Of a DNA stretch of 44,963 bases, positions 33,101 through 42,083 are shown one piece after another. The notes beneath the pieces are model-generated. The model saw only the letters and a list, made by a program, of their open reading frames with translations, did no database searches and had not been told where the DNA came from. The position numbers and the translations under genes were made by a program. The stretch covers positions 1-44,963 of the forward strand of contig JAUVWI010000022.1 of NCBI GenBank assembly GCA_030604195.1, in the 5' to 3' direction. Source of the DNA: Spirochaetales bacterium (GTDB lineage Bacteria; Spirochaetota; Spirochaetia; SZUA-6; DRHE01). Numbering within the stretch: the stretch's first letter is position 1; every line of letters starts with the position of its first letter.

Positions 33101-34176
33101 ATAATAAACAACTCGGTTAAAATGCGGTGCCTCTCCTTATAGTAGCGGGACCAGCCGCCTTCCTGTTGCTCTTCCTCAAGCCTCTCCAACTTGTCCACAA
33201 CAATCTCTCCATTCTCATTTAAGCGGTTACTGATAAAAAGCGGGTTCACCCTTAAAACTGTAGCTTCACCCTGGTCGAAACCTACCTCAACGGTAAAGAG
33301 GGCAGAGTCTCCGGTAAAGGCTATGGGGTCATTGGCCATACCCGGATCGATGTCTCTGGTCATGGCTGAAATGAAGTTGCCTGCTGAAGGGATGATCACC
33401 CCATTCCTCTCCCCCACCTTTACCAGCTCCACCGGCTGCATTACATGGGGATGATGGCCATAGACAATATGAACCCCCGCTGCCACAAGCTCTCTGAAAA
33501 AGCGCAGTTTCTCCGGCTCGGGTGTCAGGGAATATTCCCTGCCCCCATGGTAGGAAAGAATAAAAAGCTCAAAACCGGAAACCTCTTCTCTTAAATATTC
33601 AAGAAAGGAGTCAACTTCCCTTCTATCCAGGTAATTTACCGCATGTATATAGTGAAAGGGCTGGTAAAGGTTGGATAATTGAGTAACAGCAAGAAAACCT
33701 ATTCTAAAACCGCCAATATTTATTATCTCCGGCTCAAAATCCTGTTTTATATTACCCCGTATCCCGGAAAACCATACATCCCTGCCGGCTGCCGCGCTAA
33801 GCCGGTAGCTTGCAAGCAGGGTCTGCAGCACCCCCTCTGAACCCAGGTCAAAACTGTGGTTATTAGCTAAAGAAAAAACATCAACCCCGCAATTTATGGC
33901 TGCCTGCACATAGTCGCTGTGCACGTTAAAGCGCGGATAAGAGGAATAGGGACGGGAATCGTCAATTGTGAATTCCAGGTTGGCAAAGGTCAGATCATCT
34001 TCAAGGAGAACATCTTTTACCCGGTTGTAGATGGAGTGATAGTCCTGCACTAAATAGTTCGCAGTATGGGCCATAATATCACCTAAGAAAGTGAGCCTCA
34101 GTATCCTGTTTTTTTCTGCCAAAAGAGGATAAGCAATAAAACATGAAACCATTAATAGAAAAAACAGCTTCGTCAT
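33088..34176 (-). CDS. CapA-family (PGA_cap) metallophosphatase-like protein, secreted
   Basis: 362 residues from ATG 34176. That start gives a clean signal peptide (MTKLFFLLMVSCFIAYPLLA). The ATG at 34203 is unlikely because a TATAAT -10 box (34197-34192) lies downstream of it. CapA motifs: LRLTFLGDIMAH, FANLEFTID, VFSLANNHSFDLGSEG, ILSYHGGREY and IVYGHHPHVMQPVEL, which together resemble a calcineurin-like metal site. The family includes poly-gamma-glutamate capsule proteins and many secreted proteins of unknown function; no capBC genes are here, so capsule synthesis is not implied. Confidence 0.85.
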   Translation of the reverse strand: MTKLFFLLMVSCFIAYPLLAEKNRILRLTFLGDIMAHTANYLVQDYHSIYNRVKDVLLEDDLTFANLEFTIDDSRPYSSYPRFNVHSDYVQAAINCGVDVFSLANNHSFDLGSEGVLQTLLASYRLSAAAGRDVWFSGIRGNIKQDFEPEIINIGGFRIGFLAVTQLSNLYQPFHYIHAVNYLDRREVDSFLEYLREEVSGFELFILSYHGGREYSLTPEPEKLRFFRELVAAGVHIVYGHHPHVMQPVELVKVGERNGVIIPSAGNFISAMTRDIDPGMANDPIAFTGDSALFTVEVGFDQGEATVLRVNPLFISNRLNENGEIVVDKLERLEEEQQEGGWSRYYKERHRILTELFIIKEN

Positions 34177-34235
34177 AAAAAACTCATTGTTATTATAATC
34201 CATCAGTTAGTAATTTTCATCTGGTTAACTTGCAT

Positions 34236-34259
34236 AAGAATGGAATTCTTGAGTATAAC
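34236..34259 (+). promoter_or_regulatory. Putative promoter/operator of the M20 hydrolase gene
   Basis: TATAAC at 34254-34259 is preceded at 18 nt by a poor -35 (TTGCAT, 34230-34235). Within the spacer lies an inverted repeat, AAGAAT / ATTCTT (34236-34241, 34245-34250), a possible operator. Confidence 0.3.
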
Positions 34260-34336
34260 AAATAGTAGCAATAATGAATAATTGTGGAGGTACTCCCCTT
34301 TTACAGGGAGCAGAATTACAAAATGGAGGCAGTGCT

Positions 34337-35584
34337 ATGGATCAGAATAATTTAAGGGTAAATGGCAAACGTCTGCAAAGTACTTTAGAGGAGATGGCCA
34401 AAATCGGCGCCACACCCGGCGGCGGCGTACAGCGGCTGACCCTGACAGATGAAGACAAACAGGCCAGGGACCTCTTTGTCAAATGGCTGAAAGAGATTGA
34501 CCTTGAGGTGACAATCGATGAAATGGGCAATATCTTCGGCAGGCGCACTGGCAGGAATAATGATCTGGAGCCGGTGATGAGCGGTTCTCATGTAGATTCG
34601 CAACCTAAGGGCGGGCGTTTTGACGGCATCCTGGGGGTCATGGCTCCTCTGGAGGTTTTAAGAACCTTACATGAAAATAACATTGAAACGGAACGTCCTT
34701 TAGTGATTGTTGACTGGACCAATGAAGAGGGCTCCCGCTTCTCCCCGGCCATGGTAGCCTCCGGTGTCTGGGCCGGAGCGCTGGAGAGGGATTGGGCCTA
34801 TTCCCGCACTGATATCCAGGGCAAAAAATTTGTCGATGAGCTGGAGCGTATCGGCTACCGGGGAAAGCTTGCCGCTAAAAAATGGCCGATGCACGCCTAT
34901 TATGAATACCACATTGAGCAGGGTCCCATCCTTGAGCATGAAGGCAAGGTCATAGGCGCTCCCAAAGGCATAGTTTGCCTGCACTGGTATGATATCTATC
35001 TTGAAGGCACGGCCAATCAGGTGGGCCCCACTCCAATGGAAGGAAGGAATGATGCCCTCTGTGCGGCCGCGGAAATGATCCTGAAGGTGAATTACCTGCC
35101 CGGTGAAATGGGAGGCAATACGGTGGCCACCGTGGGTGAGATCCAGAACTATCCCAACTCCCGCAATATAATACCTGATAAAGTTCACTTTACCGTGGAT
35201 ATTCGCTCCTGGGATGATGATCTGGCTTTTCGCTCCTGGGAAAGCTTAAGCAAGGATTTCAAGGCTATTGCCCAGGCCAGGGGCTGTCCCATACGCATCG
35301 AAGAAACCTGGAGAGTGGAGCACGCGCCCTTTAACGGCAAACTGGTGCAGAGGGTACTCGATGTTGCCGACATGCTTGGCTATTCAAAGCTTCACATGGT
35401 AAGCGGCGCCGGCCATGACGCGAGTTATATGAATCAGATAGCCCCAACCGCCATGATCTTTGTTCCCAGCATCGGCGGCCGCAGCCATGTTGAGATTGAG
35501 AATACAACCTGGGAGCATTGTGAAGCCGGCACCAATGTGCTGCTGCACTCCATGCTTCAGTCGGCTAATGAGAAATCCTTTTGA
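34337..35584 (+). CDS. M20-family Zn amidohydrolase (N-carbamoyl-L-amino-acid hydrolase / allantoate amidohydrolase type)
   Basis: 415 residues from ATG 34337, which has GGAGG at 34325-34329; an in-frame ATG at 34274 would add 21 non-conserved residues. Metal ligands and family boxes: GSHVDSQPKGGRFDG (His85, Asp96), DWTNEEGSRF (Glu130, Glu131), YHIEQGPILE (His192), then GNTVATVGEI, VDIRSW, SGAGHDASYMN and the final IFVPSIGGRSHVEIE. This set is typical of the HyuC/AllC branch, which releases ammonia and CO2 from N-carbamoyl amino acids or ureido acids. It is monocistronic here. It could feed amino acids from ureides, but a link to the operon at 2512 is not shown. Confidence 0.9.
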   Translation: MDQNNLRVNGKRLQSTLEEMAKIGATPGGGVQRLTLTDEDKQARDLFVKWLKEIDLEVTIDEMGNIFGRRTGRNNDLEPVMSGSHVDSQPKGGRFDGILGVMAPLEVLRTLHENNIETERPLVIVDWTNEEGSRFSPAMVASGVWAGALERDWAYSRTDIQGKKFVDELERIGYRGKLAAKKWPMHAYYEYHIEQGPILEHEGKVIGAPKGIVCLHWYDIYLEGTANQVGPTPMEGRNDALCAAAEMILKVNYLPGEMGGNTVATVGEIQNYPNSRNIIPDKVHFTVDIRSWDDDLAFRSWESLSKDFKAIAQARGCPIRIEETWRVEHAPFNGKLVQRVLDVADMLGYSKLHMVSGAGHDASYMNQIAPTAMIFVPSIGGRSHVEIENTTWEHCEAGTNVLLHSMLQSANEKSF

Positions 35585-35612
35585 AAATGATGCAATTTAG
35601 ATTAAAATAATT

Positions 35613-36527
35613 TCACTTGGGTATTATCCTGTAAGGCAGGCGGCCGCGAACCTGCCGGTCACTCATTACCGCCTTGAACTTCCACTTGCGCACCGCTTCC
35701 AGCACTGCAGCATCGACATCACTCCACCCTGAAGTTTCTTCCACGTGCACAGCGGATAGTATGCCCTGGGGTGTTAACACAAAGGCAACCACCACCTTAA
35801 GCCGCAGCCCCTTTTCCGAGACCCACTGGGGGATCCTGGGCAGTACCATGCTTACCGCTTCCCGCCCGGCAGCCGGATCCTCCCACTCAATTACAAAACC
35901 GCTCTCATCCGGCTCAGCCGGCCGTAGTGCTGATTCGCCATCATCGGGCCGGGTTTCACCGGCAGGCGTCTCTGCTGCAACCTCTGAAGAATCTCCGTCA
36001 CCCTGCCGTTCGGCCAGGGCGCGGTCTAGCTGATCCAGCGCCACCAGAGGCGAATATTCATCAGCAGGTAGAGGCTTTACCACCGGCGCTGGAGGCGGAG
36101 AAGGCGGCGGCACCACCTCTTCGGGCTCATCGGGCGGCCAGGGTACCGATGGCACCGTTTCTACCGGAGCAGTAATTTCGGGAATCACCTCGCCCGGCGG
36201 CTTCACTGCCGACCACTCAGGCAGGGGACTATCAACTCTTTGCTTCGGCCTGGTAATCTCAGGCCTTATTTCCGCTGCAGCAGGCTGCTCGCGGGACTGT
36301 GCCGGCCTCTGCTCAACCACCCTTTCTATCTGCTTCTCCTCTGCCGGCTTGCTCCGGATAGTGGGAACCGCCTCACTTTCAATCCACACAAAGAGGGGGC
36401 CGGAATAATCCCGAATCCTGCTCTCCTCAAACTTGACAACCAGCTGTAAGACCAGGAAGAGCAACAGGTGAATGGACAGAGCAATCAGAAAACTTACGGT
36501 TATGCGCTCCCGCTCCCGGTAGGTCAC
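35613..36527 (-). CDS. tonB: TonB energy-transducing protein
   Basis: 304 residues from GTG 36527, 4 nt after the exbD stop; longer frames overlap exbD. The layout is classical: short cytoplasmic TYRERER, one membrane anchor (TVSFLIALSIHLLLFLVLQLVV), a long Pro/Glu-rich periplasmic spacer (about residues 45-200) and a C-terminal TonB domain: VVVAFVLTPQGILSAVHVEETSG, VDAAVLEAVRKWKFKA and RLPYRIIPK. It passes proton-motive energy from ExbB/ExbD to outer-membrane transporters. Last gene of an operon with a TPR protein and an outer-membrane barrel. Confidence 0.9.
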   Translation of the reverse strand: MTYRERERITVSFLIALSIHLLLFLVLQLVVKFEESRIRDYSGPLFVWIESEAVPTIRSKPAEEKQIERVVEQRPAQSREQPAAAEIRPEITRPKQRVDSPLPEWSAVKPPGEVIPEITAPVETVPSVPWPPDEPEEVVPPPSPPPAPVVKPLPADEYSPLVALDQLDRALAERQGDGDSSEVAAETPAGETRPDDGESALRPAEPDESGFVIEWEDPAAGREAVSMVLPRIPQWVSEKGLRLKVVVAFVLTPQGILSAVHVEETSGWSDVDAAVLEAVRKWKFKAVMSDRQVRGRLPYRIIPK

Positions 36528-36531
36528 AACC

Positions 36532-36942
36532 CTAACCCCTGATCTCCCGGGTACGGAGATTGATGCCTTTAAAACCGTTACGCCGCAGCAGGTCCAGAAC
36601 CTCAATCAGCAGGCTGTAGGATATTCCCCTGTCGCCTTCCAGAACCACTGTTTTTATGCCGCTGCGTTCTTCCTCGGTAATGCTTGAGAGTTTCTCATCC
36701 AGCTCCCGGATTCCGTACTTCTCCTTATTGAAATATACCTCCTCGCGGGAGACTACAGTTACCACTATTTTACTCATTGCCACCGGTTCCGAGGTAGTGG
36801 ATGCCGGGAAGATAATGGTGATTCCCGGGGTGAGAATGAAGGTGCTGGAAACCATAAAAAAGATTACCAATTGAAAGACTACATCTATCATGGGAACGAG
36901 ATTCACATTAACCTGCGGCTTCAACCTTCTTCGGAACTGCAT
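36532..36942 (-). CDS. exbD: ExbD/TolR biopolymer transport protein
   Basis: 136 residues. Basic start MQFRRRLKPQ, then the membrane helix NLVPMIDVVFQLVIFFMVSS with the proton-carrying Asp, followed by a periplasmic domain ending NGFKGINLRTREIRG. Length and layout are standard. It starts directly at the end of exbB without a gap, and overlaps no other real gene. With ExbB it forms the proton channel that drives TonB. TolR is an alternative name, but tonB and not tolA/tolB follows. Confidence 0.92.
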   Translation of the reverse strand: MQFRRRLKPQVNVNLVPMIDVVFQLVIFFMVSSTFILTPGITIIFPASTTSEPVAMSKIVVTVVSREEVYFNKEKYGIRELDEKLSSITEEERSGIKTVVLEGDRGISYSLLIEVLDLLRRNGFKGINLRTREIRG

Positions 36943-37551
36943 TTAATCCGCTCCTTTCAGCAGCAGCACCATATCATTTACCCGGTTCTCTAAACGGATA
37001 ATCATATGATTCACCTTGTTTACCAGGTAGTTGTAGAAAGTAATTGCCGGCAGGGAAACAATAATTCCTGCAGCCGTAGTAAGCAGGGCTTCAGAAATAC
37101 CCTTGGCCAGTAAACCGGGGTCGCCAACCGAACCGAAACTGCCCAGCACGCCGAAGGCGCGGATATTTCCGGTTACCGTGCCCAGAAGACCAAGCAGGGG
37201 CGTAATATGGGCAATAGTTCCCAGGGCTGAGAGATAGCGCTCCAGTTTAGGTATTTCCAGGTTAGCCGCATCAAGGATCGCTTCCCTGATTTCCCGCTTG
37301 GGAAATTTGCGATATTCAATCCCCACCCTCATCAGATTGGTTATGGGCGCCGGATTACTTTCACAAATAGAGAGCGCCTCATCATGATATCCTTTCTGCA
37401 GGGTTGCTTTTAAACGGTTAATCAGGGTTTCTTCATCTACCCTGATACGGCGAAAATAGATTAAACGTTCAATTATAATAACCGCGGCGATCAGGGAAAG
37501 CAGAATGATGAATCCCATAATTATGCCGCCCTTCTGTAATAATTCCAGCAT
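36943..37551 (-). CDS. exbB: ExbB/TolQ/MotA-type proton channel protein
   Basis: 202 residues from ATG 37551, preceded by AAGGAGCGG; the longer frame runs into the barrel gene and is rejected. The protein has LLQKGGIIMGFIILLSLIAAVIIIERLIYF as first membrane helix, a cytoplasmic domain, then ALGTIAHITPLLGLLGTVTGNIRAF and GISEALLTTAAGIIVSLPAITFYNYLVN, the two conserved helices with the TVxG channel motif. Partner of exbD and tonB immediately downstream. All lie 10 nt behind the outer-membrane barrel gene. Confidence 0.93.
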   Translation of the reverse strand: MLELLQKGGIIMGFIILLSLIAAVIIIERLIYFRRIRVDEETLINRLKATLQKGYHDEALSICESNPAPITNLMRVGIEYRKFPKREIREAILDAANLEIPKLERYLSALGTIAHITPLLGLLGTVTGNIRAFGVLGSFGSVGDPGLLAKGISEALLTTAAGIIVSLPAITFYNYLVNKVNHMIIRLENRVNDMVLLLKGAD

Positions 37552-37561
37552 TTTCCGCTCC

Positions 37562-39142
37562 TTAAAGTGAAATCTGCACCTTGACAATCCCGTAAAAACC
37601 GGGTTCCTGGTAGGGATACCAGATGGTACGGGGATCGTTTTGAAAGAGTGCCAGTATATCTTCAATTTCCAAAATCAATTTGATAGTACCGGATAGTTTA
37701 TAGAAGCCGCTTATTCCCATCAGCGGCAGTTGGGAGCCCGGCCAGTCCTGCTGCTGCAGGTAGCCATTGCCGCCCCATTTGCCCAGCCTTTCCTTGACTT
37801 CAGCTTCCAGCCGGATCTTGTATTGGGGAGTGAAACCCGGATGGTCGCGCCACTCCATTTCCCAGTTGGCGCTTAACCCAAGCACGCTTAAAGGATGCCA
37901 GCGAAGGCCGATCCGGGAAGAGAACCTATCCGCATCCACCTGCCTGAAAGGAAAGAGCCCGCTTGCCGGATCAATACCGGTAACTTCATCGGGATCGATC
38001 ATAGCACTATTCCAGGATAGATTACCACCGCCAAGCAGCGAAAGCTGCGGTGAAAGACTGTAGGAAAGATTCAAATCACTATACCAGCCGTGATTATCTC
38101 TTAAACTTTCAGGGGTTTCGACCAGGTCATAATCCTCAAATATCAACCGGTGATCAATATGCTCAATATGGTAGCCGCCGCTCAAACGGAAACTCAAAAG
38201 ATCAAAGAGCGCGCCCGAAAGATCTAGAGCAAAGGGGAAGAGGTTTCCCAGCGCTTCGCTCCAAAACCAACCGCCGCTGCCCTCAACCCGCAACTGGGGT
38301 TGAAAATCAACTCCGAAATATCCCTCAAGCTCCAGGCGAGTTACCACGCTTTCATCATTATCCATCAGGGAGCCATATTTATAGCGGGAACTAAGTCCCA
38401 GCAGGCCTTTTTCCAGCCTTAACTCAAGACTGATCTCAGGAGCAGCCAGGATCTCGGTGGTTTCCTCTACATTAGAGCCGGTTAAAAGCCTGGAGAAAAA
38501 ACCGGCTTGAATATTGCCCAGCAGCCACAGGCGCTCCCCCAGCGGGTATTCAGCTTCTACTCTACCCTGCCCGGCACGAAAGATGCGGGAGGTGAAATTG
38601 CCCTTTCCCTGAAAACCCTTTTCAATATCGTGGAATTCCCCTGAGTATTCCAGTGACAGATCACCCGGCTCAAATTTCACTCCGCCCCAAAGAAAATCTT
38701 CACGGAAATTATAACCGGATCCCTGGTCGTGGCCGGCAAAACCATCAATCGTCTCATGAAGAAATTTCAACTTGAAGCGCGGTTCAACGCCCATCTGGTA
38801 AAGAGAGATTGAGCTGTAAAGATGGTTCAGGCTCCCGGCTCCCAGAATACCTTCAGCTATCAACCCCGGCTCAGTGGCCGGCATAGATTCTTCTATTCCT
38901 GACGGCGCAGACAGGGGCATTACCGGCTCTTCAACAGTCAGCTCTCCCTCTTCCGGCAATGGCGCCTCCCGCTCCGGCGGGAAAAGGTCTGCCTCTTCAG
39001 GCAGCTCTGCTTCCACATTCTCCACCACCAGGTCCGCCACCTGCAGGATTACTTCAGGCAGTACAATATCGGGTTCTTCCGGTTCAATTGCCTCGGCAGA
39101 GAGCTGAGTCACCAGCAGGCATAGAATAAAAAGAACCTTCAT
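37562..39142 (-). CDS. Outer-membrane beta-barrel protein with acidic N-terminal extension, TonB-linked
   Basis: 526 residues. A signal peptide (MKVLFILCLLVTQLSAEA) is followed by about 75 acidic, proline-rich residues that include DIVLPEVILQVADLVVENVE, and then by a long region of alternating hydrophobic/aromatic strands (e.g. FRLSGGYHIEHIDHRL, LNLSYSLSPQLSLLGGGN) ending FYGIVKVQISL, a typical barrel C-terminus. I see no TonB-dependent-receptor plug domain. The ATG overlaps the TPR stop (ATGA), and exbB follows 10 nt later, so expression is tightly linked to the TonB motor. Function unknown; a plug-less TonB client or assembly factor is possible. Confidence 0.65.
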   Translation of the reverse strand: MKVLFILCLLVTQLSAEAIEPEEPDIVLPEVILQVADLVVENVEAELPEEADLFPPEREAPLPEEGELTVEEPVMPLSAPSGIEESMPATEPGLIAEGILGAGSLNHLYSSISLYQMGVEPRFKLKFLHETIDGFAGHDQGSGYNFREDFLWGGVKFEPGDLSLEYSGEFHDIEKGFQGKGNFTSRIFRAGQGRVEAEYPLGERLWLLGNIQAGFFSRLLTGSNVEETTEILAAPEISLELRLEKGLLGLSSRYKYGSLMDNDESVVTRLELEGYFGVDFQPQLRVEGSGGWFWSEALGNLFPFALDLSGALFDLLSFRLSGGYHIEHIDHRLIFEDYDLVETPESLRDNHGWYSDLNLSYSLSPQLSLLGGGNLSWNSAMIDPDEVTGIDPASGLFPFRQVDADRFSSRIGLRWHPLSVLGLSANWEMEWRDHPGFTPQYKIRLEAEVKERLGKWGGNGYLQQQDWPGSQLPLMGISGFYKLSGTIKLILEIEDILALFQNDPRTIWYPYQEPGFYGIVKVQISL

Positions 39143-42024
39143 CAGCCATCCCCCTTCTTAAGGAGCTTTCTGCCCTCTTCAGTCCATTGTGAATCCGGAA
39201 AGTTTTTATCCAGCCGTTCCACCAATTCTCTTACCTCCCGCTCTTTTCCCGCCAGGCTCATCATCTCTGCTGCTCTGAAAATAGAGGCAGCCATGAGATC
39301 AGGTCCCTCCGGATAAAGAAAAGCAGCCTGTAAAAACTCGCCCGCCGCTTTGATCAGCTCGCCGCGTCGATAATAGAACTCCCCTATCAGGAACTGAGCT
39401 GTAGCAGCGCTCTCTTTATCTTCCTTCTCAATGACCCTTTCCAGCATCTGAAAGGCAAAATCTGTACGGTTGCCACCTTCATAGATATAGAGACGGGCCA
39501 GCTCTATCATGGCTTCCCGTCCTTTCCTGGTTTTAGCCCCTCCCTCTCTACCGATCAGTGCGGATAGAGCTGCTTCCCTGTCGGTCAGACCCTGAAGCAA
39601 ATATTTGAGTTCTTCGGCCCGCTGTTCAGCCTGGGCCGCCCTTGCCTCGGCCGGGTATTCTTCAATCAGCCTCTTTAACAGATCCAGCGCATATTTATAG
39701 TCTCCTCTGCCGGCATATACCCCGGCGCTCTCTTTTAAAGCAGCGGCGCGGAAGGGACTTTCCCGATAAGCTTCAATAAGTTTTTCCCAGTAGAGAACAG
39801 CGCCGAAATTCTCACCCAGCTTCAGGGAAGCCTCTCCCCCCCAATAAAGGGCTCCATCAGCCAATTCACCATCAGGAAAAACCTTGCGGTAGTCATAGAA
39901 GGCGCCTTTAGCCTCTTCATACATCTCTTTCTCTAAATACATCTCACCCCGTTTATACAGGGCCTCTTCCGCTAAAGGACTCTCCGGATAGCGGCGGACC
40001 AGCTCACGGTAGGCGTTCGAAGCTTCAGCCAGCTTTCCTGAGCCTGCCTGGATACCTGCATACTCAAAAAGAGCATCATCGGCATAAGCGGAGGTCGGGC
40101 TTACCGTCATTAAATTCTTGAAAATACGAGCGGCTTCAGCCTCCTGCCCCAGCTTCAGGGCGCTCTTGCCCTGCAGGTAGCTCGCCCTGGGCGCATACTC
40201 GGTATTCGTCTTTGCCAGCTGGGCAAAATATTTAGAAGCATCAGCGAACTCTCCCCGGCTGAAGAGGCACCATCCCAGCAGGTATAAGCTGCGGTTAACC
40301 AGCTCATTTACCGGATTATTCAACATTAAAAGCAGCTGCTCTTCGGCTTTTTCATATTGCCCCAGCCGGAAAAATGCCCAGCCCCGGTAGAAAAGCGAAT
40401 AGGGATAGATTAGAGAGAGTTCAGCAGCAGCCGCTCCCTGCTCAGTAATCTGAGCCAGTGACTGCTCCGCCTCGTAGTATTTTTTTTCACTTACCCGGGC
40501 CAGTCCATTCAGATAATTGGTAATTATAAACGCGTAAAGATCCTGCTCTGAAATAAGGGGAAAATCATAAAAGAAGCGATCGCTCTCTTCAATAATTTCC
40601 CGGTAATCCCTTATAGAAAAGAGTATTTTCAGGTAATCAGTTCTGGCGCTTATATCCTGCGGATAGAGAGTGATATACTCTTTCAACCTGCCAGCGGCTT
40701 CGAAAACTTCACCCTTTTTCCTGGCAATAGCCGCGGTTAAGCGCAACAGTTCTTTGCGGTAACTATCCCCGGACATATTCGTAAGCAGTTTTGCAGTTAA
40801 GGCTTCGGCATTATCAAAAGCTTCCTGACGGTAATAGCAGTAGCAGAGCAGATACCCCGCTTCATTATAACGCTCATGCCGCGGGTACTCTGCCATAAAG
40901 CGCAGGTAATGCTCAACCGCCTGTTCATAATTCTCCAGGGACAGGTAGAGATCAGCCAGACGCATAAGAGCGGCAGCGCTGTCCTGCACTTTAAGGTAAC
41001 TCTGCAGCAAAGCCAGGGCCTCTTCAATTTCCTCACGCTTAACGTAGATCTCAGTAAGATATAGAGGAACAGCCTCACTTAACTTCTGCCTGTCGGGCAG
41101 ACTCCATATCTTTAACAGGAAGTATTCAGCTAAAGCGAGATTATCCCGCTTATAACTCTCTATGCCGGCGCGCAGCCAGAGATCCATTAAAACCTTCTTT
41201 TCACGGGAAAAGCGCTCTTCCGCGCTCTGGATCAGCTTTTCCATCTGACTGAGATCATGCTCCCGCTGAGCGGTTATAAAGAGCCGGCGAAAGGCTACGG
41301 TGGCTACTCCAGCCTGTGCATCGAGCAGGCGCTGATAGATTTCTTTTGCTTTCAGCAGCTCCTCCTTTTCCCAGAGAGCTTCAGCAATATAAAGCTGATA
41401 ATGATCCTGCCACTTTTCCGGCACCTCATTGGCATTGATTTCCTGGGCCAGGAGAAGAAGGTCATCATAACGCTCTGTTTTCAGGTAGCTGTAGAGAAGC
41501 ACGATTACCCCATGGCCGAAGGAGGATGAATCAGGGTATTCCTCCACTAAAGACTCCAGGCCGGGAACAGCTTCCGAAAAATCATTCAGAGCCACACCGG
41601 ACAGTGACCGGTATAAAAGAGCCTGGGGGATCAATTCGGGATCAGATATTTGATTCAAGAATTCGGAAAGATCTGCGATTGACTCAGGAAAATTGCCAAG
41701 GTTATAGAGGCTGATGCCGCTCCATAATAAAACATAACCTGAAAAGCGGTTTGACGGGTATTTTTTATTTAAACCGGAAAAAAAATCCAAAGCCTCGGTA
41801 TAGCGCTTTAAATAGAAAAGACAGAGACCCTGCCGGTATTGAGCTTCGGCTGCCTGATCGGAAAGGGGGTGGGTAGCTAAAAAATCCGTATATGCTTCCA
41901 GGGCAAAAAGGTAATTACCGCTGTAGTAAAGGTTTTCAGCTTCAGTGAATAGCTTATCTTTGCTTAACGAGTGCAGCCAGAAGCTTGAAAATAATAATAT
42001 GATAATAAAAGAAATCTTCTTCAT
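39142..42024 (-). CDS. Large periplasmic TPR-repeat protein
   Basis: 960 residues. Signal peptide MKKISFIIILLFSSFWLHSLS, then an almost unbroken array of tetratricopeptide/Sel1-like helical hairpins: AENLYYSGNYLFALEAYTDFL, AQYRQGLCLFYLKRYTEALDFF, and so on to RRGELIKAAGEFLQAAFLYP near residue 900. The pattern of xxLxxGxxxYxxGxYxxAxxxF with 34-40-residue spacing resembles the YbgF/BamD-type outer-membrane lipoprotein repeats. There is no lipobox cysteine near the signal end, so it is probably soluble in the periplasm. It is the first gene of the barrel-exbBD-tonB operon and likely a scaffold. No Shine-Dalgarno; the promoter lies directly upstream. Confidence 0.82.
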   Translation of the reverse strand: MKKISFIIILLFSSFWLHSLSKDKLFTEAENLYYSGNYLFALEAYTDFLATHPLSDQAAEAQYRQGLCLFYLKRYTEALDFFSGLNKKYPSNRFSGYVLLWSGISLYNLGNFPESIADLSEFLNQISDPELIPQALLYRSLSGVALNDFSEAVPGLESLVEEYPDSSSFGHGVIVLLYSYLKTERYDDLLLLAQEINANEVPEKWQDHYQLYIAEALWEKEELLKAKEIYQRLLDAQAGVATVAFRRLFITAQREHDLSQMEKLIQSAEERFSREKKVLMDLWLRAGIESYKRDNLALAEYFLLKIWSLPDRQKLSEAVPLYLTEIYVKREEIEEALALLQSYLKVQDSAAALMRLADLYLSLENYEQAVEHYLRFMAEYPRHERYNEAGYLLCYCYYRQEAFDNAEALTAKLLTNMSGDSYRKELLRLTAAIARKKGEVFEAAGRLKEYITLYPQDISARTDYLKILFSIRDYREIIEESDRFFYDFPLISEQDLYAFIITNYLNGLARVSEKKYYEAEQSLAQITEQGAAAAELSLIYPYSLFYRGWAFFRLGQYEKAEEQLLLMLNNPVNELVNRSLYLLGWCLFSRGEFADASKYFAQLAKTNTEYAPRASYLQGKSALKLGQEAEAARIFKNLMTVSPTSAYADDALFEYAGIQAGSGKLAEASNAYRELVRRYPESPLAEEALYKRGEMYLEKEMYEEAKGAFYDYRKVFPDGELADGALYWGGEASLKLGENFGAVLYWEKLIEAYRESPFRAAALKESAGVYAGRGDYKYALDLLKRLIEEYPAEARAAQAEQRAEELKYLLQGLTDREAALSALIGREGGAKTRKGREAMIELARLYIYEGGNRTDFAFQMLERVIEKEDKESAATAQFLIGEFYYRRGELIKAAGEFLQAAFLYPEGPDLMAASIFRAAEMMSLAGKEREVRELVERLDKNFPDSQWTEEGRKLLKKGDG

Positions 42025-42033
42025 TCACCATTA

Positions 42034-42062
42034 AAGATAACGCCAAGTGAATAATATTTCAA
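42034..42062 (-). promoter_or_regulatory. Promoter of the TPR-barrel-exbBD-tonB operon
   Basis: On the minus strand TTGAAA (42062-42057), 17-nt spacer, TATCTT (42039-42034), then 9 nt to ATG 42024. A leader of 2-3 nt is predicted. Confidence 0.5.
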
Positions 42063-42083
42063 TTAACTTAATATAAGCCCTGT

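Noticed and set aside
38874..39107. Ser/Gly-rich plus-strand frame
   Set aside because: Antisense of the acidic, Pro-rich N-terminus of the outer-membrane barrel protein.
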